This document shows, piece by piece, positions 6,897 to 14,999 of a DNA stretch of 58,042 nucleotides. Below the pieces are notes generated by a model. That model did not search any database and was not told the DNA's origin. It saw only the letters and a program-made list of their open reading frames with translations. Numbering within the stretch: the first letter of the stretch is position 1; each line of letters starts with the position of its first letter. Both the position numbers and the translations under genes were made by a program. Where the stretch lies: the NCBI GenBank assembly GCA_905479265.1, contig CAJQLX010000026.1:1-58042 (forward strand), written 5' to 3'. The stretch comes from an uncultured Alphaproteobacteria bacterium (GTDB lineage: Bacteria; Pseudomonadota; Alphaproteobacteria; UBA7985).

Positions 6897-8693
6897 ATGA
6901 GCATTGAAGACGCGCTTTTTGTCGATCTAAGGGGTGGCATACCGCTGGATGCAGAGCGCGCCAATGCCGTTGCGCAGGCTGGGTTTCGATCGCTGTTGCT
7001 GCATGAGCAGCAATTGCAGGGTGATCCGGCGGATGGGCGTCGAGCGCTCGCGCGGGCGGGGGTGTCCAAGGTCATCATCGCCATCGAACACGCTGATTCA
7101 GCCGCGCTGGAGAGGGCGGAGGCCTTTGGTGCCGCAGGGGTGGTCGTCACCCCCACGGACGCAGCGCGATCGAGCCTGCGAACGGCGTCTTTGATGGCCG
7201 CTGAACTGGGTTTGGCGTTCACCATCTGCCCTGCCGCAGGCTCGGCACTGGAGCAAAAGGTCATGGCGGGCGAGGATTTTGGCGAGATCCCGCTGTGCTT
7301 ACAGACCGACCGCATGCTGGCACAGGGGCGCAGGCCAGCAGATTTCCGCAAGCTCAGCGACGCGCAGTTGGGTTTGTTACAATTGACCGACCGCCACCTG
7401 CGCGGACTGCAAAGGGACGCCCAAGCCCTGCCCGGTTTGGGGCATTTAACGCTTGCACCGCTGGTCGCATTGTTGGCGCGCAAGGGTTTTGTGGGCCCGT
7501 GGGTGGTTTCAGCGGGCGCGGCGCGGGCGGAAGCGGGGGATCTTGAGACGCTGAGCAAGCAGGTGCGATTGGCGCGTCAGGCGTTGTTGAACGTGCTGGA
7601 CCAAGCGTCCTTCGCCGAACCATCGCTGCAAGCAGCGCGCGCGATTTTGCCGCCGCGTGTGCAGGCAAAGGGCTTTGAATTCATCGAGCTGGCCATCGAC
7701 GCCCGGACGCGAGCCGAGGTTGAAACCGTGCTATCCGCGCTGTCTTTCCGCCGTGAGCGGCAGCATCACAGCGCCCCGGTTGAGCTGTGGCGCCAAGGGG
7801 CGATCAACATCGTTCTGAATGAAGAAATTCAAGCCGAGGGCGCGCGCCCTTTTGTCTGTGACATGGGCCTGCGGGTCGATGATGCGCACCTTTCGGCGCA
7901 GCGGGCGGGAATGTTGGGTGCGCACCACCATGCGCCATCACGGCAACCCGGTCGCTTGCCGATTCCAGCGATGCGCGACAGCCTTGGGACGATCGTTCAC
8001 TTCATTGACCAAAAATCCGACACGCACCGCGTATGGGACATCGAATTCACGCCAACGCCGGTCCATCCTTCGCCCCAGCCGGCCGGCTTGCGCCGGGTGG
8101 ACCACATGGCGCAGATCATGCCAGAAGGCGAGATGGACGGCTTGATGCTGTATTACCTCTCTACCTTTGGCCTGCGGAAACGCACGCAAGTGGAGATGCA
8201 AGACCCTGCGGGTATGGTCGCCAGTCAAGCGTTGGAGACACCCGAGGGCGAGGTCCGGATTGCGCTGAACGGCGTTGATGCGGCGCACGTCACCCCCGCC
8301 AGCACCAGCGTTCAGCACGTCGCGCTGCAAACGGACGATATTTTTGAGACCGCAGCCGTGCTGGCCGCCAACGGTTTTGCCGCTCTGCCGGTGCCAAGCG
8401 CGTACTATCAGAACATCGCCCAACGCTTTGATCTTGATCCAGACCTCTTGGCCGCTTTGACGCGAGCCAACGCGCTCTATGACCGTAACAGTGCGGGGGG
8501 TGAGTTTTTTCAGGTGTACAGCTTGCCCTTGAGCAGCGGTCTTTTCTTTGAGATCGTGCAGCGCAAGGGCGGGTACAGCGGCTACGGCGCTGCAAATTCG
8601 CCCGTGCGTCGTGCGGCATTGGCCCAGTTGCCCGATCACCCTGCGGCGCTGCCAACCCAACGTTACTCGCAAAAGGCGGATACCCATGTCTGA
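6897..8693 (+). CDS. TIM-barrel / HPPD-like fusion protein (QuiC1-related), N-terminal site degenerate
   Basis: The 598-residue protein has the layout of bifunctional 3-dehydroshikimate dehydratases: an N-terminal AP-endonuclease-2-type TIM barrel (about 1-260) fused to a 4-hydroxyphenylpyruvate-dioxygenase-like half (about 280-590). The C-terminal half keeps all three metal ligands in context: His in RRVDHMAQIMP, His in VQHVALQTDDI and Glu in FFEIVQRKGGYSGYG. The barrel looks eroded. Where the family has Glu in an 'FEALAW'-type strand this protein reads FTICPAAG, and where it has a final 'SLEIFND' Glu it reads VVSAGAA. A Gln in LLQLTD survives. So dehydratase activity by the barrel is doubtful, and the HPPD-like half may be the working enzyme. 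It overlaps the next gene by 8 nt. Confidence 0.8.
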   Translation: MSIEDALFVDLRGGIPLDAERANAVAQAGFRSLLLHEQQLQGDPADGRRALARAGVSKVIIAIEHADSAALERAEAFGAAGVVVTPTDAARSSLRTASLMAAELGLAFTICPAAGSALEQKVMAGEDFGEIPLCLQTDRMLAQGRRPADFRKLSDAQLGLLQLTDRHLRGLQRDAQALPGLGHLTLAPLVALLARKGFVGPWVVSAGAARAEAGDLETLSKQVRLARQALLNVLDQASFAEPSLQAARAILPPRVQAKGFEFIELAIDARTRAEVETVLSALSFRRERQHHSAPVELWRQGAINIVLNEEIQAEGARPFVCDMGLRVDDAHLSAQRAGMLGAHHHAPSRQPGRLPIPAMRDSLGTIVHFIDQKSDTHRVWDIEFTPTPVHPSPQPAGLRRVDHMAQIMPEGEMDGLMLYYLSTFGLRKRTQVEMQDPAGMVASQALETPEGEVRIALNGVDAAHVTPASTSVQHVALQTDDIFETAAVLAANGFAALPVPSAYYQNIAQRFDLDPDLLAALTRANALYDRNSAGGEFFQVYSLPLSSGLFFEIVQRKGGYSGYGAANSPVRRAALAQLPDHPAALPTQRYSQKADTHV

Positions 8694-9492
8694 TACTGAA
8701 ACCCGCGCGTGGTGGACCACGTCCATCATCGACATGGAGCCCGGGCGGATTGCGTTTCGGGGGGAGAAGGTCGAAGACCTGATCGGGAACAGCAGCTTTG
8801 CTGAGATGATCTGGTTCATGGTCGTGGGCACCAAGCCTTCACCCGGTCAAACTGCGCTGCTGGATGCAGCTTTGGTCGCTGGTGTTGATCACGGTCCCCA
8901 AGCGCCCTCAATTGCCGCCGCGCGGATGGCGGCAACGTGCGGGGTTGGTTTGAACAACGCGATGGCGACGGGCGTGAACATGCTTGGCGACGTCCACGGC
9001 GGTGCGGGTGAGCAGTGTGCGGAGCTGTATTACGATATTGCAGCGCGCATGGACGCCGGGGCAGCGCTGGAGGATGCGACCGTTGCTGGTCTGGATGCTT
9101 GGCGGGCCCAGTATGGAAAGATCGTCAGCGGTTTCGGCCACCGGTTCCACAAGCCAATCGACCCGCGCGCCCCGCGCCTGATGGCTTTGGTGCGCGAGGG
9201 TGCGGCAAGCGGCGAGGTGTCCGGGCGCTTTGCCGATATCGGCGAAGCGGTTCAGGCGCGCTTGAGTCACGAGCGCGAGGGCCGGGCGTTGGCGATGAAT
9301 ATTGATGGGGCAACAGCGGTCATCTTCTGCGAACTTGGGTTGCCCGCGCCCTTGTCGCGAGGGCTGTTTTGCCTGTCTCGCTCCGTGGGCATTTTGGCCC
9401 ATGCTTGGGAGCAGATGGGTGAAGGTCGCCGGAACAAAGGCCCAATGCCGCCATCCCTTCTGCCCCTCTATCAGCCGCGTGAAGAAGGCTGA
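8686..9492 (+). CDS. Citrate-synthase-like enzyme (citryl-CoA lyase family)
   Basis: The 268-residue protein is a short member of the citrate synthase superfamily, lacking much of the N-terminal part of true citrate synthases. It retains the catalytic core: GDVHGGAGEQ (first histidine), GFGHRFHKP (second histidine) and NIDGATAVIFCELG with a candidate for the catalytic aspartate. Such short proteins are usually annotated as citryl-CoA lyase and would cleave or form a carbon-carbon bond between an acyl-CoA and an oxo acid. The gene begins inside the end of the preceding one. In this cluster it could act on the acyl-CoA made by the aldehyde dehydrogenase. The true substrate is unknown. Confidence 0.82.
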   Translation: MSDTETRAWWTTSIIDMEPGRIAFRGEKVEDLIGNSSFAEMIWFMVVGTKPSPGQTALLDAALVAGVDHGPQAPSIAAARMAATCGVGLNNAMATGVNMLGDVHGGAGEQCAELYYDIAARMDAGAALEDATVAGLDAWRAQYGKIVSGFGHRFHKPIDPRAPRLMALVREGAASGEVSGRFADIGEAVQARLSHEREGRALAMNIDGATAVIFCELGLPAPLSRGLFCLSRSVGILAHAWEQMGEGRRNKGPMPPSLLPLYQPREEG

Positions 9493-9533
9493 CCTGCGGG
9501 AACCACCGACAAAGACAAAAAATTCTGGTCAAT

Positions 9534-9573
9534 TAGAAAATATATGATATTTTGCGTGTCATCATATTTTCTA
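9534..9573. promoter_or_regulatory. AT-rich palindromic operator candidate inside the enzyme block
   Basis: In a GC-rich neighbourhood, 40 nt are strikingly AT-rich and symmetric. TAGAAAATAT (9534-9543) pairs with ATATTTTCTA (9564-9573), and inside the left arm AAAATAT-ATG-ATATTTT (9537-9553) is itself a perfect palindrome. It lies 38 nt upstream of the GTG start at 9611. It resembles the palindrome at 2440-2459 and is a likely binding site of the GntR regulator, marking a second promoter in the cluster. Confidence 0.5.
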
Positions 9574-9610
9574 GGGGTGCAATCCTGCGCCATCGGAACG
9601 GAGTACTGTC

Positions 9611-10516
9611 GTGTCGGCTCCTTTATACTCACTGGCTCATCTCACATTGATCGATTGCTCAGTCCCTGAGCTGATCTACATCGCCGCGCGTTCCGGCTTC
9701 GACGCTGTCAGCCCTCGGCTGATTCCCATGAACATCCCGGGCGAGTTTGCTTGCCCTCCCGAAGACCGGGCGGGCGTCAGGGCGATGAAAACGGCGCTTG
9801 ATGTGACGGGGATCAAGGTTCTGGACATTGAGCTTGCGCGCATCACCGAAGTTTGCGACCCGCCCAGCTTTGAACCGGCGATTGAGTTGGGCGCAGAAAT
9901 CGGGGCCAAGCACATGATCATGAGCGCGTGGACCCAAGACCGCCACGACCGGGCCTTTCTGATCGACTGCTACGCCGAAACCTGTGAAATCGCGCACAAC
10001 TATGGCCTGACCGTAGATTTGGAATTTCCCTCATTTTCCCGCTTGCGGACGCTGGATGAAGCGCTCGATATCGTGCGCGCCGCCGATCAGCCCAACGGCG
10101 GGATTCTCGTCGATACGCTCTATGTCCACTTGTCGCGCGTTGACTTGGGCGAGTTGCTGCATGTCCCCGCCGATCTGCTGCACTTCTTGCACGTTTCTGA
10201 CGCCTTGCCGGGTATCGCTGACACCCGCGAAGGCATGATTCAGCTGGCCCGTGATGCTCGGCTGTATCCGGGCGAAGGGTGCATCGACTTTGCCGGTGTC
10301 GTCGAGCGGATGCCGCCGGTTCATTACTCGATTGAACTGCCCAACCAGAGCCGCGTGCGCGAACTTGGGTACGAGGAACACGCTCGGCGCTGCTTGCAAC
10401 ACGCCCAAGCGGTGTTCGGCAAAGCCCAATCTCGACGCGCGCCCATTCCCACGCTGGACCCAACGACAACCCCGTCATCTTCGACGTCAGTAAACCAGGA
10501 ACCTCTCCATGCCTGA
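9611..10516 (+). CDS. Sugar phosphate isomerase/epimerase-type TIM-barrel enzyme
   Basis: The 301-residue protein is an AP-endonuclease-2 / xylose-isomerase-like TIM barrel. Unlike the barrel fused at 6897, this one keeps a full set of likely metal ligands: Glu in LTVDLEFPSF, Asp in GILVDTLYVH, His in FLHVSDA and Glu in HYSIELPNQ. Enzymes of this type isomerise, epimerise or dehydrate keto-sugars and cyclic polyols (IolE, IolI, AsbF relatives). It starts with GTG at 9611, with a GGAACGGAG ribosome site, downstream of the AT-rich palindrome. Its end overlaps the aldehyde dehydrogenase start by 8 nt. It is probably the barrel that does catalysis in this pathway. Confidence 0.85.
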   Translation: MSAPLYSLAHLTLIDCSVPELIYIAARSGFDAVSPRLIPMNIPGEFACPPEDRAGVRAMKTALDVTGIKVLDIELARITEVCDPPSFEPAIELGAEIGAKHMIMSAWTQDRHDRAFLIDCYAETCEIAHNYGLTVDLEFPSFSRLRTLDEALDIVRAADQPNGGILVDTLYVHLSRVDLGELLHVPADLLHFLHVSDALPGIADTREGMIQLARDARLYPGEGCIDFAGVVERMPPVHYSIELPNQSRVRELGYEEHARRCLQHAQAVFGKAQSRRAPIPTLDPTTTPSSSTSVNQEPLHA

Positions 10517-11918
10517 ACCGCTTAACCTTGATCAGACCGCACAGCTCGACGCCATGCTGGAGCGCGCCCGCGCTGCGATGGCTCAGATCGAAGACTTCAG
10601 CCAAGACCAACTGGACACACTCGCCCAAGCCATTGGCTGGTACGCCAGTAACGAGGCGACCTTTACCCGCCTTGCGCAAATGGGCGTGGATGAAAGCGGT
10701 ATTGGTGACCGCGAAGGGCGCCCGGGTAAGCGGTTCAAGATTCACGGCGTTCTGCGCGATGCGCTTCGGCAGAAAAGCACCGGTGTGGTCGAAGTGGACG
10801 AAGAGCGGGGTCTGGTAAAGTACGCTAAGCCCGCTGGTGTGATTGCCTCGCTGATCCCCATGACAAACCCGGCGCTTACCCCGCCGGTGACGGGTGTCTA
10901 TGCTGCCAAAGCGCGGAATGCCGTCATCTTTTCCCCGCACCCGCGCACCAAGACCACGACGGCGGCGATGGTGGATGTGATGCGCGCGGCCTGTGTTGAG
11001 GCGGGCGCGCCGGCTGATTTGTTCCAGTGTGTGACCGAACCGTCCATTCCGCTAACCCAAGCGCTGATGGCGCGCTGTGATCTGACCTTGGCGACCGGTG
11101 GGAAGCCGATGGTCAAAGCGGCCTATTCGTCGGGGCGTCCCGCCTATGGCGTGGGTGCGGGTAACTCGACGATGGTGATTGACGAGACAGCAGACATCGA
11201 CATTGCGGCGCGAAACACGCGCCTGTCCAAGACGTCAGACTTTGGGTCTGGTTGCTCGGCAGACGGTAATATCGTCATTCAGGCATCCATTTATGAGGCG
11301 ATGGTCACGGCGTTGCAGGCTGAGGGCGGCTACCTTTGTACGGACGCTGAAGCGGCGCTGGTCGAAGCGGCCATGTGGGATGAAAACGGCAATCGAACAT
11401 TGGCAACGGTGGCCTGTCCCCCGCAGAAAATCGCGGCTGAGGCCGGCTTTACGATCCCAGACGACGCCCGATTTATGATGGTTTCCAACCACGGCAAAAT
11501 CGGAAAGGACCACCGCTTTTCAGGCGAAAAGCTGACCACTCTCATGGCCTTGTACCGGTTTGACAGCTTTGATGAAGCCTTGGACATGGTGCGCGGGATC
11601 TATGCTGTGGCGGGTCGAGGACATTCCTGCGGCATTTACAGCCATCGTGATGATCACATCGATGCACTGGCGCAGGTTGCGCCTGTTTCTCGCATGATGG
11701 TCCGGCAGGCACAGTCCAAAGCCAACGCGGGTTCTTTCACCAACGGCATGCCCATGACCAGTTCACTGGGGTGCGGCATCTGGGGCGGGAACATCACCAA
11801 CGAGAATGTCACCCTCAAGCACATGATGAATTACACGTGGGTGAGCCGTCCCATCCCCGAAGATCGTCCGTCCGAGCAAGACCTCTTTGGCCGCTACTTT
11901 GGTCAGGAGGTCGCGTGA
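10509..11918 (+). CDS. CoA-acylating aldehyde dehydrogenase
   Basis: The 469-residue protein belongs to the aldehyde dehydrogenase superfamily branch that makes acyl-CoA (EutE, AdhE, sulfoacetaldehyde dehydrogenase SauS). The catalytic cysteine is C249 in SDFGSGCSADGN. Upstream motifs include ASLIPMTNPALTP and VIFSPHPRTKTT, typical of acylating rather than acid-forming members. Databases commonly name such proteins sulfoacetaldehyde dehydrogenase, but no sulfonate-specific neighbour (phosphotransacetylase or sulfonate exporter) is present. It is flanked by 4-8-nt overlaps with the isomerase and the ThDP enzyme, so the trio is translationally coupled. It would turn the aldehyde released by the ThDP enzyme into an acyl-CoA with NAD(P)+. 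Confidence 0.85.
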   Translation: MPEPLNLDQTAQLDAMLERARAAMAQIEDFSQDQLDTLAQAIGWYASNEATFTRLAQMGVDESGIGDREGRPGKRFKIHGVLRDALRQKSTGVVEVDEERGLVKYAKPAGVIASLIPMTNPALTPPVTGVYAAKARNAVIFSPHPRTKTTTAAMVDVMRAACVEAGAPADLFQCVTEPSIPLTQALMARCDLTLATGGKPMVKAAYSSGRPAYGVGAGNSTMVIDETADIDIAARNTRLSKTSDFGSGCSADGNIVIQASIYEAMVTALQAEGGYLCTDAEAALVEAAMWDENGNRTLATVACPPQKIAAEAGFTIPDDARFMMVSNHGKIGKDHRFSGEKLTTLMALYRFDSFDEALDMVRGIYAVAGRGHSCGIYSHRDDHIDALAQVAPVSRMMVRQAQSKANAGSFTNGMPMTSSLGCGIWGGNITNENVTLKHMMNYTWVSRPIPEDRPSEQDLFGRYFGQEVA

Positions 11919-13708
11919 TGCTGGCGCAAACAAAGGCTCAAGGTGTGACGAAAACGGTCGCTGAGCACCTCGTTGACTTCCTTGAACGCCGGGACGTGAG
12001 GCACGTTTTTGGCCTGTGTGGTCACACAAATATTGCGGTGCTCGCGGCAATGGCTGACAGCCCCATCGACTTTGTCACCGTCCGGCATGAACAAATCGCC
12101 AGCCACGCCGCCGATGGATATGCGCGGGTGACGGGCAAGGCTTCTGTGGTCCTCTCCCACCTCAGCCCGGGTCTGACAAACTGTGCGACCGGCGTGGCCA
12201 ATGCGGCGCTGGACTGTATCCCGATGGTGGTGATCGCCGGTGACGTTCCGACGCACTATTACGGCAAACACCCGCATCAGGAAGTAAACCTGCACGCCGA
12301 CGCGTCGCAGTACGAAATCTATCGCCCTTTCGTAAAGCGCGCTTGGCGTGTGGACCGGGCAGATTTGATGGCGGACATTTTGGAAAAGGCTTTCCATTTG
12401 GCCGAAAGCGGACAGCCCGGCCCCGTGCTGGTCAACGTGCCAATGGACATTTTCAGCGAAGTCATTGCGTCAGACAGCTTTGACCGGATCGCAAGCAACA
12501 CGCGGTCGCTGATCAAGCCATCGATCGATGATGAAACGGCCCAGCGCATTGTCGATGCGTTGGCGCAGTCTGACAGCCCGGTGCTTTACGTTGGTGGCGG
12601 CATTCTGCTCTCTGACGCCAGTGCAGAGCTCGAAGCCTTTGCCGACATCATGCAAATTCCGATTGCGCATTCGTTGATGGGCAAGGGCGCGGTTCGGGAT
12701 GATCATCCTCTGGTGCTTGGCATGACAGGCTTTTGGGGAACTGAGTTGGTCAATCAGGCTTGCTTGAGTGCCGAAACCATCTTGGCCATTGGGACACGCT
12801 TCAAGGAAGCTGACTGCTCGTCTTGGTATCCCGGTTACACGTTCAATGTTCCCGGCTCCAAGATCATTCATATTGACATTGAACCCTCGGAGATTGGTCG
12901 AAACTACCCAACGGAGATTGGCGCGGTAGCCGATGCCAAAGCCGCTTTGACGGTGCTCAATCGCGTCGCAGCCAAGACGTTTCCAAAGGGTCGCGCCGTG
13001 AACCCGATGGCGGTCAAAATTACCGAATTCCGCAAAACTTTTGCCGCGTCAAATGCCAAGGCCGCAACCAGTGACGCCTTCCCGATGATGCCGGAGCGCA
13101 TTCTCGCCGACGTGCGCCGGGCGCTGCCAGTGGACGGTATCCTGACGACAGATGTGGGCTGGAACAAAAACGGTGTGGGGCAACAGTTCGACATACTGAC
13201 CCCCGGCTCAATCTTGACCCCCGGCGGGTTCGCGACGATGGGCTTTGGCCCGCCTGCCGCGATTGGCGCAAAGCTCGCTGCGCCGGAAAGAACCGTGCTT
13301 TCGCTGGTCGGTGATGGCGGCTTCGGCCAGAACCCGGCCATGCTAGCAACCGCCGTAGAGCTGGAATTGGGCATTGTCTGGCTGGTGATGAACAACAACG
13401 CCTTTGGCACCATCGCCGGTTTGCAAAAGGCCCACTATGGCCTGACCTACGGCACCACCTTCCCCGGAGAGGCGGGCGCACCGGCCAACGGTCCAGATTA
13501 CGCTTTGATTGCCCAAGCCTATGGCGCGACGGGCATGCGGGTTGACTCTGCCAACGCGCTCTTGCCCGCGCTAGAGGCCGCCTTTGCCATGAACCGGCCC
13601 GTTGTTTTGGACGTGGCGATGATCAACAACCCAACCCCGACAACGGGTCACTGGAACATTTTGGACATTTACTCACCAGAAGGCGGGATTTCGCACGTCT
13701 CAACCTGA
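11918..13708 (+). CDS. ThDP-dependent enzyme, acetolactate synthase / decarboxylase-like
   Basis: The 596-residue protein has the three-domain layout of the pyruvate-oxidase/acetolactate-synthase superfamily. The catalytic glutamate is E58 in VRHEQIASHAADGYAR. The diphosphate/Mg-binding motif is GDGG at 465-468, ending with the paired asparagines in VMNNNAFGTIAG. The start ATG (11918) shares its A with the preceding TGA stop. Position next to an acylating aldehyde dehydrogenase suggests a 2-oxo acid decarboxylase or lyase delivering an aldehyde. It does not show enough resemblance to Xsc, IolD or benzoylformate decarboxylase for me to pick a substrate. It is the last gene of the island. Confidence 0.85.
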   Translation: MLAQTKAQGVTKTVAEHLVDFLERRDVRHVFGLCGHTNIAVLAAMADSPIDFVTVRHEQIASHAADGYARVTGKASVVLSHLSPGLTNCATGVANAALDCIPMVVIAGDVPTHYYGKHPHQEVNLHADASQYEIYRPFVKRAWRVDRADLMADILEKAFHLAESGQPGPVLVNVPMDIFSEVIASDSFDRIASNTRSLIKPSIDDETAQRIVDALAQSDSPVLYVGGGILLSDASAELEAFADIMQIPIAHSLMGKGAVRDDHPLVLGMTGFWGTELVNQACLSAETILAIGTRFKEADCSSWYPGYTFNVPGSKIIHIDIEPSEIGRNYPTEIGAVADAKAALTVLNRVAAKTFPKGRAVNPMAVKITEFRKTFAASNAKAATSDAFPMMPERILADVRRALPVDGILTTDVGWNKNGVGQQFDILTPGSILTPGGFATMGFGPPAAIGAKLAAPERTVLSLVGDGGFGQNPAMLATAVELELGIVWLVMNNNAFGTIAGLQKAHYGLTYGTTFPGEAGAPANGPDYALIAQAYGATGMRVDSANALLPALEAAFAMNRPVVLDVAMINNPTPTTGHWNILDIYSPEGGISHVST

Positions 13709-13826
13709 TTCGGGTCGCACAGCCCGAGCCGCTTTGCCCCACTGATCCGATCATCGGCGCAGATCCCCAAGGAAGCTTGCTGACGATGAAAGCGGGAAAG
13801 GGTCGGTGGGGCAATTCACACGATGT

Positions 13827-14999
13827 TTAAGCCGCGGGCGTTTTGGCGACAGCCAAGGCGGCGAGGATGTTGGCCCAGTCTTCGGTGTTCAGCGCCGGAT
13901 CCTGCACTTCTATGGCGCAAAGTGCGTCTGTGCTGGTGTCGAGCACGAACAGCAAATCAGCACCGATGCTTTCCAATACAGCCGCCGCGTCGCGATGGAT
14001 TGAGTCTTGTGAGATCGTTTGGCGGCGGTAAACCTGACCGGGCTGAATGGTGAAATCTGACGGCACCGGACCGGTACCAGCCCGCACCAACCTAGCATGC
14101 TCAAACGGTGAAAAGCGGGTTAAGCGGCTGACCACGGCCTCGGGCCGTCTCAGATCAAGGGCGCTGAGCACGCGCAGCAAGGCGCGTTCCTCGGACTGAT
14201 CGCGCAGGTTCAGCAGCTCCAGCGCTAGCGTGAGCACCAAGCCGACCGTCAGGATCAGCGCGGTCAGCTTGATATAGGCCGTCCACCCCCAAAGCTCCGT
14301 CAGCCAAATAAAGGCACCCGCTGCGATCAATGTTGTGAGGATCAGGTTAAAAGCACGCCACGAGAAAACGGGGTTTTGCTGCGGAAAACGTGCCGTGTGG
14401 ACAGTGGCGTAGGCGAACATCAAAATCGCTATGGCCCCCAGCCGGACGGGCAAGCCGCTCAGCAAATCGGTAAAGTCGGTGGCGATAAAGGGCAGGCCGA
14501 CCAGCGTGAGCGTGATCATCCCATCCACCCGGCGGTTTTCCCGGCGGCTGAGCTGAGTCCGGTCGCGAAGAAACGCCCAGCCAAAAGGCAGCAACAGCCC
14601 CAAAATCTGGAAACTCGCCAAGAATAGGGAGAAGAGCAGGGCATTGGGGGTGCCTTGAGCCTGTGTTGCGATCAAGCACAGCGCGCCACCGACCAGCGGA
14701 AACAATTTGAGCGGCAGGGGCGCGTGCCGGCGCAGAAAGCCCTCAACGGCCAACAAAATGCCAAGGGGCACAAAGGAAACGGCGATAAAACTGATGCCTA
14801 AGAAGGCGTCAAAACCGCTGAGCCAAAACAGCCCTCGCATCGCCAAAAACAACGACAGCAGCAGCGCTAATGCGCCAAACCGGATCTCCAGCAGGCTTGG
14901 CGCACGGTTCCGGCGCACAGGCAGCAGAACGTGAACCGCGAAGCCGCCCACGCCAAGCGCTGCGAGCACGTTGATCACACCATCCCAAGGTTCCATCAA
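13827..14999 (-). CDS. Multi-spanning membrane protein of unknown function
   Basis: The 390-residue protein is not recognised. About nine hydrophobic helices fill residues 8-262 (for example FGALALLLSLFLAMRGLFWL, FQILGLLLPFGWAFL and LTALILTVGLVLTLALELL). A soluble tail of about 125 residues follows with LLRVLSALDLRRPEAVV at its start, probably cytoplasmic. Its start overlaps the stop of the GNAT-like gene by 4 nt, so the two form an operon transcribed leftward. The pair is divergent from a PP2C phosphatase gene. The layout of membrane sensor plus cytosolic tail would suit a signal receptor, but that is inference. Confidence 0.6.
   Translation of the reverse strand: MMEPWDGVINVLAALGVGGFAVHVLLPVRRNRAPSLLEIRFGALALLLSLFLAMRGLFWLSGFDAFLGISFIAVSFVPLGILLAVEGFLRRHAPLPLKLFPLVGGALCLIATQAQGTPNALLFSLFLASFQILGLLLPFGWAFLRDRTQLSRRENRRVDGMITLTLVGLPFIATDFTDLLSGLPVRLGAIAILMFAYATVHTARFPQQNPVFSWRAFNLILTTLIAAGAFIWLTELWGWTAYIKLTALILTVGLVLTLALELLNLRDQSEERALLRVLSALDLRRPEAVVSRLTRFSPFEHARLVRAGTGPVPSDFTIQPGQVYRRQTISQDSIHRDAAAVLESIGADLLFVLDTSTDALCAIEVQDPALNTEDWANILAALAVAKTPAA

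Noticed and set aside
9918-10940. 340-codon open frame antisense to the isomerase and aldehyde dehydrogenase genes
   Set aside because: Arg/Gly/Ser-rich low-complexity translation and full overlap with two well-supported genes.
11918-13708. Naming the ThDP enzyme sulfoacetaldehyde acetyltransferase and the island a taurine/isethionate pathway
   Set aside because: No phosphotransacetylase, taurine or isethionate dehydrogenase or sulfite exporter is present, and the N-terminal region does not match Xsc closely.
5778-13708. Assigning the island to myo-inositol catabolism
   Set aside because: Dehydrogenase, isomerase, ThDP enzyme and acylating dehydrogenase are suggestive, but IolB, IolC and IolJ are absent and the ThDP enzyme is not IolD-like.
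13734-13814. Inverted repeat TTGCCCCAC / GTGGGGCAA between the ThDP enzyme and the membrane protein gene
   Set aside because: The arms are 63 nt apart with no T run; it might be a weak bidirectional end structure, but the evidence is too thin to call a terminator.
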